DNA from: Pseudomonas alcaligenes
Lineage (GTDB): Bacteria > Pseudomonadota > Gammaproteobacteria > Pseudomonadales > Pseudomonadaceae
Assembly (NCBI RefSeq): GCF_041729615.1
Contig: NZ_CP154874.1
Location: 749,001 to 813,000 of the forward strand
Direction: 5' to 3'
DNA: 64,000 bases
Positions 10,254 to 20,662 of this stretch are shown here, in pieces (position 1 is the stretch's first letter; the number at the start of each line of letters is the position of its first letter). The notes beneath the pieces were generated by a model that ran no database searches, had not been told where the DNA came from, and saw nothing but the letters and a program-made list of their open reading frames with translations. The position numbers and the translations under genes were made by a program.

Positions 10254-11498
10254 TCACTCGTAGCGCAAGGCCTCGGCCGGCTGCGTGCGTGACGCCCGCC
10301 AGGACGGGTAGAGGGTGGCGAGGAAGCTCATGCTCAGCGCCGCGCCGCAGATCAGCAGCACGTCCAGGCCGCGCAGGTCAGACGGCAGGCTGCTGATGAA
10401 GTACACATCCGAGCTGAAGATGTGCGCGCCGCTGGCCTTCTCCAGCCAGGCCACCCAGCCGCTGACATTGAGCGCGACCGTCACGCCCAGCACGCCGCCG
10501 ATCAGGGTGCCGATGCAGCCGATCACCGTGCCCTGCACCATGAAGGTGGCCATGATCTGCCCCGGCGTGGCGCCCAGGGTACGCAGGATGGCGATGTCGG
10601 CGCGCTTGTCGGCGACCACCATGATCAGCGTGGCGATGATGTTGAAGGCGGCCACCGCGATGATCAGCAGCAGCAGCAGGCCGATCATGGTCTTCTCCAT
10701 CTGCATGGCGCTGAACAGGCTGCCCTGGGTGCGGGTCCAGTCGATCGCCTTGAAGCCGGCGCCCAGTTGCGTGGCGATGGCGGCCGACACCTGCGGCGCC
10801 TGGTACAGGTCCTTGAGGGCGATGCGCACGCTCTGCACCTGCCCGTCCTGCATGCGCTGGATGCTGGAGGCATCGGCGATATGGATCAGCGCCAGGCTGC
10901 CATCCAGCTCGGCGCCGACCTTGAACACGCCGACCACCGACAGGCGCAGCATGCGTGGGGTGATGCCGCCGGCGGCCTTGCTCGCCTCGGGGACGATCAG
11001 GGTCAGCTTGTCGCCGACACTCAGGCGGAAACGGCGTGCGCTGATCTCGCCGATCACCACACCGAACTCGCCGGCCTTGAGGTCTTCCAGGCGGCCCTGA
11101 ACCATGTGCCGGCCGATGATCGAGACCTTCTGCTCCTCCGCCGGGTCGATGCCGTTGATCTGCACCGGCTGCATGCTGCCCTTGTAGGAGAACATGCCCT
11201 CCAGCTCGGCGAAGGGCGCGGCGCCGGTAACCTGCGGGTGCTGCATCGCGGTGGCGGCCACCGCCTGCCAGTCGTCCAGCGGACGGTCGGCACTCAGGGC
11301 GGCATGCGGCACCATGCCGAGGATGCGCGAGCTCATCTCCTTCTGGAAACCGTTCATCACCGACAGCACCACGATCATCGCCAGCACGCCCAGGCCTAAG
11401 CCGATCATCGAGGTCAGCGAGATGAAGGAGATGTAGTGGTTGCGCCGCTTGGCCCGGGTGTAGCGGGTACCGACGAAAAGCGAGAGTGGTCTGAACAT
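10254..11498 (-). CDS. lolE: Lipoprotein-releasing ABC transporter permease (LolE position)
   Basis: Permease of the LolCDE complex, which extracts outer-membrane lipoproteins from the inner membrane and passes them to LolA. 414 aa: one N-terminal TM helix ([25 protein letters not shown]), a large periplasmic MacB-like domain, and three C-terminal TM helices ending with the EALRYE tail. It is a close paralogue of the gene at 12176 and follows lolD by one base. LolC and LolE cannot be told apart firmly from sequence alone; the symbol follows the usual lolC-lolD-lolE order. Confidence 0.9.
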   Translation of the reverse strand: MFRPLSLFVGTRYTRAKRRNHYISFISLTSMIGLGLGVLAMIVVLSVMNGFQKEMSSRILGMVPHAALSADRPLDDWQAVAATAMQHPQVTGAAPFAELEGMFSYKGSMQPVQINGIDPAEEQKVSIIGRHMVQGRLEDLKAGEFGVVIGEISARRFRLSVGDKLTLIVPEASKAAGGITPRMLRLSVVGVFKVGAELDGSLALIHIADASSIQRMQDGQVQSVRIALKDLYQAPQVSAAIATQLGAGFKAIDWTRTQGSLFSAMQMEKTMIGLLLLLIIAVAAFNIIATLIMVVADKRADIAILRTLGATPGQIMATFMVQGTVIGCIGTLIGGVLGVTVALNVSGWVAWLEKASGAHIFSSDVYFISSLPSDLRGLDVLLICGAALSMSFLATLYPSWRASRTQPAEALRYE

Positions 11499-11499
11499 A

Positions 11500-12183
11500 T
11501 CAGGCGGCTACCAGTCGGCCTTCTTCCAGGCGCAGCACGCGGTCCATCTGGCCGGCCAGCTGCGGGTCGTGGGTCACCACCAGGAAGGCGGTGCGCGAGT
11601 CGCGGCTGAGCTCGCGCATCAGCTCCTGGATGCCCTGGGCGGTGTGCTGGTCGAGGTTGCCGGTGGGCTCGTCGAGCAGCACCAGGGCCGGGTTGTTGAC
11701 CAGGGCGCGGGCGATGGCCACGCGCTGGCGCTCGCCCCCGGACAGCTCGGCCGGCTTGTGCGACAGGCGATGGCCGAGGCCGACCCGCTGCAGCAGCGCG
11801 CTGGCGCGCTGGCGCGCCTCGGGGATCGGCGTCTTGCCGATCAGCAGCGGCATGCACACGTTCTCCAGCGCGGTAAACTCCGGCAGCAGGTGGTGGAACT
11901 GGTAGACGAAGCCCAGCGCGCGGTTGCGCAGCAGGCCGCGGGCCTTCTCGTTCAGCGCCGACAGCTCCTCGCCGGCCAGCCAGACGCTGCCCTTGCTCGG
12001 CGTATCCAGGCCGCCGAGCATGTTCAGCAGGGTGCTCTTGCCCGAACCGGAGGTGCCGACAATGGCCACGCGCTCGCCGGGCAGCAGCTCCAGCTCGACG
12101 TTGCTCAGCACCTCGACCGTCTGCGGGCCTTCCTCGTAGCTCTTGCCCAGGTTGCGGCAACTCAGCACGGACTTGTCACTCAT
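11500..12183 (-). CDS. lolD: Lipoprotein-releasing system ATP-binding protein
   Basis: ATPase of LolCDE. 227 aa with Walker [10 protein letters not shown], signature [15 protein letters not shown], Walker [13 protein letters not shown] and switch His in VVTHDPQ. The ATG at 12183 overlaps the end of lolC by 8 bases (ATGAGTGA), and the family N terminus [16 protein letters not shown] starts there; upstream in-frame codons lie in lolC. Confidence 0.97.
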   Translation of the reverse strand: MSDKSVLSCRNLGKSYEEGPQTVEVLSNVELELLPGERVAIVGTSGSGKSTLLNMLGGLDTPSKGSVWLAGEELSALNEKARGLLRNRALGFVYQFHHLLPEFTALENVCMPLLIGKTPIPEARQRASALLQRVGLGHRLSHKPAELSGGERQRVAIARALVNNPALVLLDEPTGNLDQHTAQGIQELMRELSRDSRTAFLVVTHDPQLAGQMDRVLRLEEGRLVAA

Positions 12184-13426
12184 AACGCAAAGCCTCCGCA
12201 GGCTGGGTGCGCGCCGCACGCCAGGCCGGATAAAGGGTGGCAAGGAAACTCAGGACCAGGGCGGCGCCGCAGACCAGCGCCACATCCGAGCCCAGCACCT
12301 GCGAGGGCAGGTAGTCGATGAAATACACCTCGGAATTGAGGAACTGGATGCCCAGCAGGCTCTCCAGCCCCTTGATCGCCGCGCTGACATTGAGCGCGGC
12401 GAGCACGCCGAGCACGCCGCCGACCAGGGTGCCGACCACGCCGATCACCGAGCCCTGGACCATGAAGGTGGCCATGATCTGCCGTGGCGTGGCCCCTAAG
12501 GTGCGCAGGATGGCGATATCGGCCTTCTTGTCGGTCACCACCATCACCAGGGTGGAGATGATGTTGAAGGCGGCCACCGCGACGATCAGCAGCAGCAGCA
12601 GGCCGATCATGGTCTTCTCCATGCGGATGGCCTGGTACAGGTTGCCGTGGGTACGGGTCCAGTCGCGGGCATAGAAGTCCTGCTCGCGCAGCAGGGTGGC
12701 CAGCTCCCAGGCCACCTGCGGCGCCTGGAACAGGTCGTGCAGCTTGAGACGGATGCCCTGCACCTCGCCGGGCTTGAGGCGCAGCAGGCGGCCGGCGTCC
12801 TGCACATGGGTCATCACCACGTGGCCGTCGATCTCGCCGGCGCCGACGTGGAAGATGCCGACCACGGTGAAGCGCTTCATGCGCGGGAACATGCCGGCCG
12901 GGGTCACCGCCACCTCGGGGGCGACGAAGGTGACCTTGTCACCGATGGCCAGGCCCAGTTTCTTCGCCGCCAGGTCGCCGATGAGGATGCCGAAGCCGCC
13001 GGCCTTAAGCGAATCCAGCGAACCCTCGCGGAAGTAGTTGCCGATGATCGACACCTTGGCCTCTTCGGCCGGATCGATGGCGTTGACCAGCACCTTCTGC
13101 ACCTGGCCGTTGTTGGTCAGCAGGCCCTGCATCTGGGTGAAGGGGGCGATGGCCGCCACCTGCGGATGGCGCTGCAGGCCCTCGCCGATGGTGCGCCAGT
13201 CCTGGATCGGCGTGGCGCTGTCGAGGGTGGCGTGGGGCACCATGCCCAGCACGCGCTCACGCATCTCGCGGTCGAAGCCGTTCATCACCGACAGCACGAC
13301 GATCATCACCAGCACGCCCAGGGCCAGGCCGATGATGGAAGTCAGGGAGATGAAGGAGACGAACAGGCTGCGGCGCTTGGCTCGCGTGTAACGCACGCCG
13401 ATGAAGAACGGCAGGGGTCTGAACAT
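12176..13426 (-). CDS. lolC: Lipoprotein-releasing ABC transporter permease (LolC position)
   Basis: First gene of lolCDE, 416 aa, same architecture as the downstream permease: N-terminal TM ([25 protein letters not shown]), periplasmic domain, three C-terminal TM helices and EALRYE end. The start at 13426 gives the family [20 protein letters not shown] terminus; the longer open frame upstream runs under the divergent PilZ gene. Inner membrane; substrates are N-acyl lipoproteins. Confidence 0.93.
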   Translation of the reverse strand: MFRPLPFFIGVRYTRAKRRSLFVSFISLTSIIGLALGVLVMIVVLSVMNGFDREMRERVLGMVPHATLDSATPIQDWRTIGEGLQRHPQVAAIAPFTQMQGLLTNNGQVQKVLVNAIDPAEEAKVSIIGNYFREGSLDSLKAGGFGILIGDLAAKKLGLAIGDKVTFVAPEVAVTPAGMFPRMKRFTVVGIFHVGAGEIDGHVVMTHVQDAGRLLRLKPGEVQGIRLKLHDLFQAPQVAWELATLLREQDFYARDWTRTHGNLYQAIRMEKTMIGLLLLLIVAVAAFNIISTLVMVVTDKKADIAILRTLGATPRQIMATFMVQGSVIGVVGTLVGGVLGVLAALNVSAAIKGLESLLGIQFLNSEVYFIDYLPSQVLGSDVALVCGAALVLSFLATLYPAWRAARTQPAEALRYE

Positions 13427-13524
13427 GAGTGAGGGGTTCGCTGGCGAAAAGGGAGAAACGTCCTTGTGGCGGGGCTTGGCGCGCGGCTTTACACTCAGAC
13501 CACCACTGCTGCCATGGGTTCGCC

Positions 13525-14100
13525 ATGTCGAATCAAGACGTCGATGATCGCCGCGAATACTACCGTATCGAGGATACGATCGCACTGGATTTCAGCCTGC
13601 TGTCCGGGGCCGAAGCACACGCCAGTGACCCGCTGCACGACAACTCGCCGCTGTTCAATCTGCTCAGCGAACTGCACCTGACCGACTTCGAGTCGCAGCA
13701 CCTGTTGCGCCATATCAGCGAGCGCGACCGCACCATGGCCAACTACCTCAAGGTGATCAACAAGCGCATCGACCTGCTCGGCCAGGCCGTGGCGCAGAGC
13801 CTGCTGCGCGATGTCGGTGCGCCGCGCCGGGTATCCCTCTCCGAGGGCGGCATCAGCTTCAACCACGGCCAGGCGGTGCCCGCCGGCAGTCACCTGGCGA
13901 TCAAGATGGTGCTGATGCCCCAGGCCCTCGGCCTGCTGCTGCGGGCCCGGGTGGTGCACTGCCAGGCACGCGCCGATGGCCAGTTCGAGATCGGTACCGA
14001 GTTCGAGGCGCTGACCGATGCCCAGCGCCAGCTGCTGGCCCGGCACATCCTGCAGAAGCAGGCCCTGGAGCGCCGCCTGGCCAAGGAACAGCAGCGATGA
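13525..14100 (+). CDS. PilZ-domain protein with split, atypical motif
   Basis: 191-aa cytoplasmic protein, PilZ family (counterpart of PAO1 PA2989 as I recall). A PilZ-type Arg motif RREYYR lies at residues 9-14. The second motif region, RRVSLSEGGIS (101-111), has Ser where c-di-GMP binders have Asp/Asn in D/NxSxxG. The two are about 90 residues apart, separated by a mostly helical insert (about 43-95). This recalls the atypical helix-containing PilZ proteins of Xanthomonas. Whether it binds c-di-GMP is open. The start at 13525 is taken over an upstream in-frame codon that overlaps the lolC start. The next gene overlaps by ATGA. Confidence 0.82.
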   Translation: MSNQDVDDRREYYRIEDTIALDFSLLSGAEAHASDPLHDNSPLFNLLSELHLTDFESQHLLRHISERDRTMANYLKVINKRIDLLGQAVAQSLLRDVGAPRRVSLSEGGISFNHGQAVPAGSHLAIKMVLMPQALGLLLRARVVHCQARADGQFEIGTEFEALTDAQRQLLARHILQKQALERRLAKEQQR

Positions 14101-14399
14101 AGTGGGCGCCCGCCCTGCTCTGCGCCCTATTGCTGCCGCCGCCCAGCCTGGCCGAGACTCTGGAAATCCCCCTCGGCCAGCAGGGTGAGGCCGTCGCTGG
14201 CCTGCCCCAGCTGGGCGAGTCCAAGCGCTCGGTGCTGGAGCGCTTCGGCCTGGCCGACGAGGAACATCCGCCGGTGGGCCAGCCTCCCATCACCCGCTGG
14301 GACTACCGCAGTTTCAGCGTCTATTTCGAATACGACCATGTGATCAACAGCGTGCTGCACCACCAGCAGCGCCATGCCATTTCCAAGGAACGACAGTGA
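14097..14399 (+). CDS. Small exported protein, conserved, unknown function
   Basis: 100 aa with a clear signal peptide (MKWAPALLCALLLPPPSLAE, cleavage after Ala19). The mature part, with GESKRSVLERFGLADEEHPPV, PITRWDYRSFSVYFEYDHVINSVLHH, reads like the small periplasmic proteins of the Slam/OmpE-type lipoprotein fold but I cannot name a family. It overlaps the PilZ gene (ATGA) and the downstream phosphodiesterase (GTGA), so the three are probably one operon. Confidence 0.8.
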   Translation: MKWAPALLCALLLPPPSLAETLEIPLGQQGEAVAGLPQLGESKRSVLERFGLADEEHPPVGQPPITRWDYRSFSVYFEYDHVINSVLHHQQRHAISKERQ

Positions 14400-15115
14400 C
14401 CCTGATCTACGGCCACCGCGGCGCCAAGGGCGAAGCGCCGGAAAACACCCTCGCCAGCTTCCAGCGTTGCCTGGAGCACGGCGTCACCCGCTGCGAGCTC
14501 GACCTGCACCTGTCGCGTGACGGCGAACTGATGGTGATCCACGACCCGACCCTCAAGCGCACCACCGGCCGCCGCGGCAAGGTGGTGGAGCACGATGCCG
14601 AGGAACTGGTGAAACTCGACGCCCGCCAGGGCGGGCCGGGCTGGAAGACGCCCTGCCCCATCCCCACGCTTGCCACCCTGTTCGAGCAATGCCCGTTCGA
14701 GCACTGGCAGCTGGAAGTCAAAAGCGCCTCGCGGGTACGCGCGGCGCGCACCGTGCTGGCCATTCAGGCGCTGGCCGAGCGCTTCGGCATCAAGGACCGG
14801 GTCACCGTCACCAGCAGCTCGCGCGAGGTGCTGCGCGCCCTGCGCCGCCTGGCTCCGGAGCTGTCGCGCGGCCTGGTGGCCGAGTACAACTGGCTCGACC
14901 CGCTCAAGGTCGCCGCCCACCACGGCTGCTCGATGCTCGCGCTGAACTGGACCCTGTGCACCCCGGAACGCCTGCTCAAGGCGCAGAAGGCCGGCCTGCA
15001 TGTGTCGGTATGGACGGTCAACGAGCCAGCCCTGATGCGCCGCCTGGCCGACTTCGGCGTGGACAGCATCATCACCGACTTCCCGGGGCTGGCGGTGGAT
15101 ACGCTCAAGCGCTAG
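14396..15115 (+). CDS. Glycerophosphodiester phosphodiesterase
   Basis: 239-aa GDPD-family enzyme that hydrolyses glycerophosphodiesters to glycerol-3-phosphate and an alcohol. Catalytic motifs are at the N terminus: YGHRGAKGEAPENTLASF (HR pair and the Glu) and CELDLHLSRDGELMVIHDPTL (ExD and catalytic His). No signal peptide, so a cytosolic UgpQ-like enzyme rather than periplasmic GlpQ. GTG start at 14396 overlaps the preceding stop. Confidence 0.93.
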   Translation: MTLIYGHRGAKGEAPENTLASFQRCLEHGVTRCELDLHLSRDGELMVIHDPTLKRTTGRRGKVVEHDAEELVKLDARQGGPGWKTPCPIPTLATLFEQCPFEHWQLEVKSASRVRAARTVLAIQALAERFGIKDRVTVTSSSREVLRALRRLAPELSRGLVAEYNWLDPLKVAAHHGCSMLALNWTLCTPERLLKAQKAGLHVSVWTVNEPALMRRLADFGVDSIITDFPGLAVDTLKR

Positions 15116-15187
15116 CAGGCGGCTCCGCTGCCGGATTGCATCCGGGCTACGGACTGTTCCCGAAGCCTATTAGCCCGCGTGTACATT

Positions 15188-15273
15188 CCCTCTCCCATTT
15201 ATGGGAGAGGGTCAGGGAGAGGGTCGATAGCTCGCCCTCTCCCCCAGCCCCTCTCCCGCCAGCGGGAGAGGGG
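15188..15273. repeat. REP-like cluster of CCCTCTCCC palindromes
   Basis: Two inverted repeats: arms CCCTCTCCC/GGGAGAGGG around ATTTAT (15188-15211), and an 11-bp perfect stem CCCCTCTCCCG/CGGGAGAGGGG with CCAG loop (15248-15273). Further GGGAGAGGG and CCCTCTCCC copies between them alternate in orientation. This is the layout of dispersed intergenic palindromes (REP/BIME-like) of pseudomonads. The 299-bp gap 15116-15414 holds only these palindromes, a terminator and one more hairpin. Confidence 0.7.
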
Positions 15274-15284
15274 AGAAAGAAAAA

Positions 15285-15306
15285 CCGGCCCTTGGGCCGG
15301 TTTTTT
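15285..15306. terminator. Bidirectional terminator between the phosphodiesterase gene and sthA
   Basis: Stem CCGGCCC/GGGCCGG with a TT loop (15285-15300), flanked by AAAA before and TTTTTT after. Confidence 0.92.
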
Positions 15307-15383
15307 CTTGCAGCATCGTGCCTGGTCAGAAGCTCTCCCGGTTCGGCCAGCGCCAGCTGCGGGAGTCGCCGAGGGGGTCATCC

Positions 15384-15408
15384 CCGACCGGTTCAGGCCA
15401 CCGGTCGG
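15384..15408. other. Inverted repeat just downstream of sthA
   Basis: 9-bp perfect arms CCGACCGGT/ACCGGTCGG with a 7-base loop, 7 bases after the sthA stop on the minus strand. No U-tract follows it, so it is more likely a 3'-end stabilising hairpin than a terminator. Confidence 0.45.
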
Positions 15409-15414
15409 AGCCGC

Positions 15415-16809
15415 TCAAAAAAGCCGGTTGAGACCGTCGAACGCCGCCACCCGGTAGGCCTCGGCCATGGTCGGGTAGTTGAAGGTGGTGTTGACGAAGT
15501 ACTTGATGGAATTCGCCTCGCCCTTCTGGTTCATGATCGCCTGGCCGATATGCACGATCTCCGAGGCCTGGTAGCCGAAGCAGTGCACGCCGAGGATCTC
15601 CAGGGTCTCACGGTGGAACAGGATCTTCAGCATGCCCACCGGCTCGTGGGAGATCTGCGCGCGGGCCATGCCCTTGAAGAAGGCCTTGCCGACCTCGTAG
15701 GGAATCTTGGCCTGGGTCAGCTCCTTCTCGTTCTTGCCGATCGAGCTGATCTCCGGGATGGTGTAGATGCCGGTCGGCACGTCGTCGACGAAGCGCCAGC
15801 TGTCGTTCTCCACCGCGCTGCCGGCTGCCGAACGGCCCTGGTCATAGGCGGCGCTGGCCAGGCTCGGCCAGCCGATCACGTCGCCGGCGGCGAAGATGTT
15901 GCTGATCGGGGTGCGGTAGAACTGGTCGACCTCGATCTGCCCGCGGCTGTTGACCTTGATGCCGATGTTCTCCAGGCCCAGCTTGTCGGTGTTGCCGGTA
16001 CGGCCGTTGCACCACAGCAGGCAGTCGGCCTTGATCTTCTTGCCCGACTTGAGGTGCAGGATCACGCCGTTCTCCAGGCCCTCGATGCGCTCGTACTCCT
16101 CGTTGTGGCGAATCAGCACGTTGTTGTTGCGCAGGTGGTAGCTCAGTGCGTCGGAGATCTCGTCGTCGAGGAAGCTGAGCAGCTGGTCGCGGTTGTCGAT
16201 CAGGTCGACCAGCACGCCGAGGCCGCTGAAGATCGAGGCGTACTCGGAGCCGATCACCCCGGCGCCGTAGATGATGATGCGGCGCGGCGTATGGGTCAGG
16301 CTGAGGATGGTGTCGCTGTCGTAGATGCGCGGGTGGTTGAAGTCCACATCCGCCGGGCGGTAGGGGCGCGAGCCGGTGGCGATGACGATCTGCTTGGCCA
16401 CCAGTTTTTCCACCACGCCGCTGGCGCACACCACTTCCACGGTCTGCTCGTCGGCGAAGCTGGCGGTGCCGAAGAACACGTCGATGCGGTTGCGCGCGTA
16501 GTAGCCGGTGCGCGAGGCGACCTGCTTGGCGATCACCCGCTCGGCGCTCTTCAGCACATCGGGGAAGGAGAACCAGCGCGGCTCGCCGATCTGGCGGAAC
16601 AGCGGGTTGGTGTTGTACTGCATGATCTGCCGTACCGAATGGCGCAGGGCCTTGGACGGGATGGTACCGAGGTGGGTGCAGTTGCCGCCGACCAGCGGGC
16701 GGTTGTCGACCACCGCCACCTTGCGCCCGGCCTTGGCCGCGTTCATCGCCGCGCCCTCGCCCGCCGGGCCGGAACCGAGCACCACCACGTCGTAGTTGTA
16801 GACCGCCAT
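15415..16809 (-). CDS. sthA: Soluble pyridine nucleotide transhydrogenase
   Basis: FAD flavoprotein that moves hydride between NADPH and NAD+, mainly reoxidising excess NADPH. 464 aa, flavoprotein disulfide-reductase fold: FAD-binding [10 protein letters not shown] (12-21), NAD(P)-binding [13 protein letters not shown], and the C-terminal dimerisation domain. At the place of the redox disulfide it has [13 protein letters not shown]: only one Cys (Cys44) with Thr49 instead of the second, which is the known mark separating transhydrogenases from lipoamide dehydrogenase. Cytoplasmic, monocistronic. Confidence 0.97.
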   Translation of the reverse strand: MAVYNYDVVVLGSGPAGEGAAMNAAKAGRKVAVVDNRPLVGGNCTHLGTIPSKALRHSVRQIMQYNTNPLFRQIGEPRWFSFPDVLKSAERVIAKQVASRTGYYARNRIDVFFGTASFADEQTVEVVCASGVVEKLVAKQIVIATGSRPYRPADVDFNHPRIYDSDTILSLTHTPRRIIIYGAGVIGSEYASIFSGLGVLVDLIDNRDQLLSFLDDEISDALSYHLRNNNVLIRHNEEYERIEGLENGVILHLKSGKKIKADCLLWCNGRTGNTDKLGLENIGIKVNSRGQIEVDQFYRTPISNIFAAGDVIGWPSLASAAYDQGRSAAGSAVENDSWRFVDDVPTGIYTIPEISSIGKNEKELTQAKIPYEVGKAFFKGMARAQISHEPVGMLKILFHRETLEILGVHCFGYQASEIVHIGQAIMNQKGEANSIKYFVNTTFNYPTMAEAYRVAAFDGLNRLF

Positions 16810-16832
16810 GCTTACTCCTTTCAGAACTGCTC

Positions 16833-16851
16833 AGGGCGCCCGAGGCGCCCT
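16833..16851. other. Hairpin in the nqrM-sthA gap
   Basis: 8-bp perfect stem AGGGCGCC/GGCGCCCT with a CGA loop, 24 bases upstream of sthA. No U-tract on either strand. It may mark the 3' end of the nqr transcript or lie in the sthA leader. Confidence 0.4.
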
Positions 16852-16916
16852 GCAGGTGCCTTAGCGGCACTTTCTTGTCATCGTCCCAGCTTAGCCGGGC
16901 CGTTTTGCCCGGCACA

Positions 16917-17150
16917 TTAGCGCTTGGTCGCGTCGTAGGCGAGCTTTGCGTCCACTACATCGCCTTTCTGTTCGCGATTGACCTCTTCGCACTTCTCGCG
17001 GCTGCCGCCACAGATCGAGCATTCCTTCTCGATGCCGAGGTTGGCGATGCCGCCGCAGGAACCGGCGATGGGCTTGCGCCCCATGAGCACGCCGACGGCC
17101 ATGCCCAGCACCACCAGCAGCATGAGACCGAATACCAGCAACCAGGTCAT
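16917..17150 (-). CDS. nqrM: Na+-NQR maturation factor NqrM
   Basis: 77-aa protein (DUF539 family) with one N-terminal TM helix (WLLVFGLMLLVVLGMAVGVLM) and conserved cysteines in SCGGIANLGIEKECSICGG. NqrM is needed to assemble the iron centre at the NqrD/NqrE interface. It is the last gene of the nqr operon and overlaps the apbE stop (ATGA). Confidence 0.93.
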   Translation of the reverse strand: MTWLLVFGLMLLVVLGMAVGVLMGRKPIAGSCGGIANLGIEKECSICGGSREKCEEVNREQKGDVVDAKLAYDATKR

Positions 17151-18157
17151 GGCGTTTCTCCTGCGCCGAAATGGCGCTCGAAAGCGGGCGTCGCGCGTGT
17201 GGCGAAACCCTGGTCGGTACGGGTGACGAAGAAGGCCGCCACTTGCGCCTGTTCGGCGAAGGCATAGCCACGCTCGGGGCCCAGTACCATCAATAGCGTA
17301 GACAGCCCATCGGCACGCAGGGTCTGCGCATCGACCACCGTCACCGCCGCCAGGCGGTGGCTGATCGGTGCGCCGGTCTGCGGGTCGAGGGTGTGCGAGT
17401 AGCGCTTGCCGTCGCGTTCGAAATAGTTGCGGTAGTCACCGGAAGTCGAGACGCCCAGCCCATCCAGCGCCAGCACCTTCTGCGCCACCTGGCGATCGTC
17501 GCGCGGCGCCTCGATGGCCACGCGCCAGGCGCTGCCGTCCGGCTTGCGCCCGGCCGCCTTGAGCTCGCCGGTGACATCCAGCAGGTAGCTCTGCACGCCC
17601 AGCTCGGCCAGGCGCGCGGCGATGCGATCGACCGTATGGCCGGCGGCGATGCTGTTGAGGTCGAGCTGCACGGCGGCGTCCTTACAGAGCTGGTCGCCGT
17701 CGATGCGCAGGTGCTGATGACCGGTGCGTAGGCGCACCTCGGCGATTTCCTCGGCCGTCGGCACCCGCTCGCCACGCGACTGCGGGCCGAAGCCCCAGAG
17801 GTCGAGCAGCGGCTCCAGGGTCAGGTCGAAGGCACCGCCACTGTCGGCGGACAGCCGCTCGCCGAAACGCACCAGCTCCAGCACCGACGCAGGCATGGCG
17901 CGGCAGCTGCCGGCCGGCAGGCGATTGAACGCGGAGAGGTCGGAATCGGCGCGCCAGGTGGACATCTGCTGGTCCACCTCGGCCAGCAGGCCCTCGACTT
18001 CAGCCTTGAGGGCGGCAGGCTCAGGCGTACCCTCGCCCGCCACATATTTCAGCGAGTAGTGGCTACCCATGGTCGGGCCGCCGAACTCCTCGATCTTCTC
18101 GCCGCAACCGGCCAGCAGGACGCTGGCCAGCAGGGCGAACAACGCGGGTTTAACCAC
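17147..18157 (-). CDS. apbE: FAD:protein FMN transferase (ApbE)
   Basis: Periplasmic lipoprotein flavin transferase that attaches FMN through a phosphoester to Thr in NqrB and NqrC. 336 aa with a lipoprotein signal ending LLAGC (Cys18), the MGSHYSLKY start of the fold, and the [13 protein letters not shown] motif near the C terminus. It overlaps nqrF by 8 bases. Its substrates are encoded in the same operon. Confidence 0.95.
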   Translation of the reverse strand: MVKPALFALLASVLLAGCGEKIEEFGGPTMGSHYSLKYVAGEGTPEPAALKAEVEGLLAEVDQQMSTWRADSDLSAFNRLPAGSCRAMPASVLELVRFGERLSADSGGAFDLTLEPLLDLWGFGPQSRGERVPTAEEIAEVRLRTGHQHLRIDGDQLCKDAAVQLDLNSIAAGHTVDRIAARLAELGVQSYLLDVTGELKAAGRKPDGSAWRVAIEAPRDDRQVAQKVLALDGLGVSTSGDYRNYFERDGKRYSHTLDPQTGAPISHRLAAVTVVDAQTLRADGLSTLLMVLGPERGYAFAEQAQVAAFFVTRTDQGFATRATPAFERHFGAGETP

Positions 18158-19373
18158 CGAAATCGTCCAGCAGGATGTTCTCGCGCTCGACGCCCAGGTC
18201 CAGCAGCATCTTGATCACGGCGGCGTTCATCATGGGCGGGCCGCACATGTAGAACTCGCAATCCTCGGGGGCCGGATGGTCCTTGAGGTACTGCTCGTAG
18301 AGCACGTTGTGGATAAAGCCTTTCAACCCCTGCCAATTGTCTTCCGGCTGCGGATCGGACAGCGCCAGGTGCCACTCGAAGTTGGGGTTCTCCGCGGCGA
18401 GCTGGTCGTACTCCTCGACGTAGAACGCTTCACGCAGCGAGCGTGCGCCATACCAGAAGCTGATCTTGCGCTTGGACTTGAGGCGCTTGAGCTGGTCGAA
18501 GATGTGCGAGCGCATCGGCGCCATGCCGGCGCCACCGCCGATGAAGATCATCTCGGCGTCGGTGTCCTTGGCGAAGAACTCGCCGAACGGGCCGTACACG
18601 GTGACCTTGTCGCCCGGCTTGAGGTTGAACACCCAGGACGACATCTGGCCCGGCGGCAGATGGTCCTTGCCCGGCGGCGGCGAGGCGATGCGGATGTTGA
18701 ATTTGACGATGCCCTTCTCGTCCGGGTAGTTGGCCATGGAGTAGGCGCGGATCACCGTCTCGTCGACCTTGGACACGTACTTCCACTGGTTGAACTTGTC
18801 CCAGTCGCCACGGTACTCGGGCTGGATGTCGAAGTCCTTGTAGTTGACCACGTGCGGCGGGCATTCCAGCTGCACGTAGCCACCGGCGCGGAAGTCCACG
18901 CTCTCGCCTTCCGGCAGGCGCAGGGTCAGCTCCTTGATGAAGGTGGCGACGTTGGGGTTGGACTCCACCGTGCACTCCCACTTCTTCACGCCGAACACCG
19001 ACTCTTCCACCTCGATGTGCATGTCCTGCTTGACCGGGGTCTGGCAGGACAGGCGCCAGCCGGCCTTGGCCTCGCGCTTGGTGAAGTGCGACTCCTCGGT
19101 CGGCAGCATCTCGCCGCCGCCGCTTTCGACGATGCACTTGCACTGCGCGCAGGTGCCGCCGCCACCACAGGCCGAGGACAGGAACACGTTGTTCGCCGCC
19201 AGGGTCTGCAGCAGCTTGCCGCCGGCCGGCACGGTCAGGGTGCGCTCGCCGTTGATGACAATGTTCACGTCGCCGCTGGAGACCAGCTTGGCGCGGGCCG
19301 CCAGGATGATCACCACCAGCGCCAGGACGATGGCGGTGAACATGCCGATGGCCAATGCGATTTCGAAACCCAT
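18150..19373 (-). CDS. nqrF: Na+-translocating NADH:ubiquinone reductase subunit F
   Basis: Electron entry subunit: oxidises NADH and passes electrons through FAD and a [2Fe-2S] cluster. 407 aa: N-terminal TM helix (about 5-27), ferredoxin domain with Cys69, Cys75, Cys78 and Cys110 as ligands, FAD-binding RAYSMANYP, and NADH-binding [14 protein letters not shown], ending in DDFGG. Anchored in the inner membrane with the catalytic domains in the cytoplasm. Confidence 0.97.
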   Translation of the reverse strand: MGFEIALAIGMFTAIVLALVVIILAARAKLVSSGDVNIVINGERTLTVPAGGKLLQTLAANNVFLSSACGGGGTCAQCKCIVESGGGEMLPTEESHFTKREAKAGWRLSCQTPVKQDMHIEVEESVFGVKKWECTVESNPNVATFIKELTLRLPEGESVDFRAGGYVQLECPPHVVNYKDFDIQPEYRGDWDKFNQWKYVSKVDETVIRAYSMANYPDEKGIVKFNIRIASPPPGKDHLPPGQMSSWVFNLKPGDKVTVYGPFGEFFAKDTDAEMIFIGGGAGMAPMRSHIFDQLKRLKSKRKISFWYGARSLREAFYVEEYDQLAAENPNFEWHLALSDPQPEDNWQGLKGFIHNVLYEQYLKDHPAPEDCEFYMCGPPMMNAAVIKMLLDLGVERENILLDDFGG

Positions 19374-19383
19374 CAGGTGCTCC

Positions 19384-19992
19384 TTACAGCTGAATGCCGC
19401 CGAACGACATGAAGCCGAGCGACATCAGACCGATGGTGATGAAGGTGATGCCCAAGCCCTGCAGGCCCTCGGGAACATCGCTGTACTTGAGCTTCTCGCG
19501 GATGCCGGCCAGCAGGGCGATGGCCAGGGCCCAGGAGAAGCCGGAACCGAGGCCGTAGGTGACGCTCTCGGCCAGGTTGTAGTCGCGCTCCACCATGAAC
19601 AGCGAGCCGGCCATGATGGCGCAGTTCACCGTGATCAGCGGCAGGAACACGCCGAGCGCGTTGTACAGGCTGGGCACGAACTTATCGAGGAGCATCTCGA
19701 GGATCTGCACGAGGGCGGCGATCACCCCGATGTAGCTGAGCAGGCCGAGGAAGGACAGGTCCACCTCCGGCAGCCCGGCCCAGGCCAGCGCACCTTCCTT
19801 GAGCAGGTAGGTGTAGATCAGGTTGTTGGCCGGCACGGTGATGGTCTGCACCACCACCACAGCGATGCCGAGGCCAATGGCGGTTTCCACCTTCTTCGAG
19901 ATGGCGATGAAGGTGCACATGCCGAGGAAGAAGGCCAGCGCCATGTTCTCGATGAACACGGCCTTCACGAACAGGCTGAGGTAATGCTCCAT
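19384..19992 (-). CDS. nqrE: Na+-NQR subunit E
   Basis: 202-aa inner-membrane subunit with six predicted helices, of the NqrE/RnfA family. It begins [26 protein letters not shown] and carries conserved membrane Cys residues ([18 protein letters not shown]) that help hold the intramembrane iron centre with NqrD. The nqrD stop shares its last base with this start. Confidence 0.97.
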   Translation of the reverse strand: MEHYLSLFVKAVFIENMALAFFLGMCTFIAISKKVETAIGLGIAVVVVQTITVPANNLIYTYLLKEGALAWAGLPEVDLSFLGLLSYIGVIAALVQILEMLLDKFVPSLYNALGVFLPLITVNCAIMAGSLFMVERDYNLAESVTYGLGSGFSWALAIALLAGIREKLKYSDVPEGLQGLGITFITIGLMSLGFMSFGGIQL

Positions 19993-20660
19993 CAGTAGGC
20001 CTCCTTATCCGAAACCTGCGGGGCCATGCGGAAGGCCGGAGCCTCCTTCTGTGCCGGCTTCCAGCTGCGCAGCGCCCAGATGATCAGGCCGATCAGGAAG
20101 AACGCCGAAGGCGGCAGCAGCAGCATGCCGTTGGGCTGGTACCAGCCGCCGTCGCTGACGGTGGGCAGCACGCTGTAGCCGAGCAGCTTGCCGGCACCGA
20201 ACAGCTCGCGGATCACCCCGAGGACGATCAGCATGGCGCTGTAGCCCAGGCCGTTACCGATGCCGTCGAAGAACGACAGCAGCGGCGGGTTCTGCATGGC
20301 GAAAGCCTCGGCGCGGCCCATGACGATGCAGTTGGTGATGATCAGGCCGACGAACACCGACAGCTGCTTGGCCAGGCTGAAGGCGAAGGCCTTGAGGATC
20401 TGGTCCACCACAATCACCAGCGAGGCGATGATCACCATCTGCACGATCATGCGGATCGAGCTGGGGATCTGGCTGCGGATCAGCGAGATGAACAGGTTGG
20501 AGAAGCCGGTCACCAGGGTCAGGGCAACCGACATCACCAGCGCGGTCTTCAGGTTGGAGGTCACCGCCAGCGCCGAGCAGATGCCGAGGATCTGCAGGCC
20601 GATGGGGTTGTTATGCACGATCGGGTCGAGCAGTACGCTTTTGATGGTGGGTTGCGACAT
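19992..20660 (-). CDS. nqrD: Na+-NQR subunit D
   Basis: 222-aa membrane subunit of the NqrD/RnfE family. It has [22 protein letters not shown] at the N terminus and [15 protein letters not shown] with a conserved Cys that pairs with NqrE at the iron centre. The start at 20660 ([13 protein letters not shown]) is set by family length; the open frame extends upstream into nqrC. Confidence 0.97.
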   Translation of the reverse strand: MSQPTIKSVLLDPIVHNNPIGLQILGICSALAVTSNLKTALVMSVALTLVTGFSNLFISLIRSQIPSSIRMIVQMVIIASLVIVVDQILKAFAFSLAKQLSVFVGLIITNCIVMGRAEAFAMQNPPLLSFFDGIGNGLGYSAMLIVLGVIRELFGAGKLLGYSVLPTVSDGGWYQPNGMLLLPPSAFFLIGLIIWALRSWKPAQKEAPAFRMAPQVSDKEAY

Positions 20661-20662
20661 GC

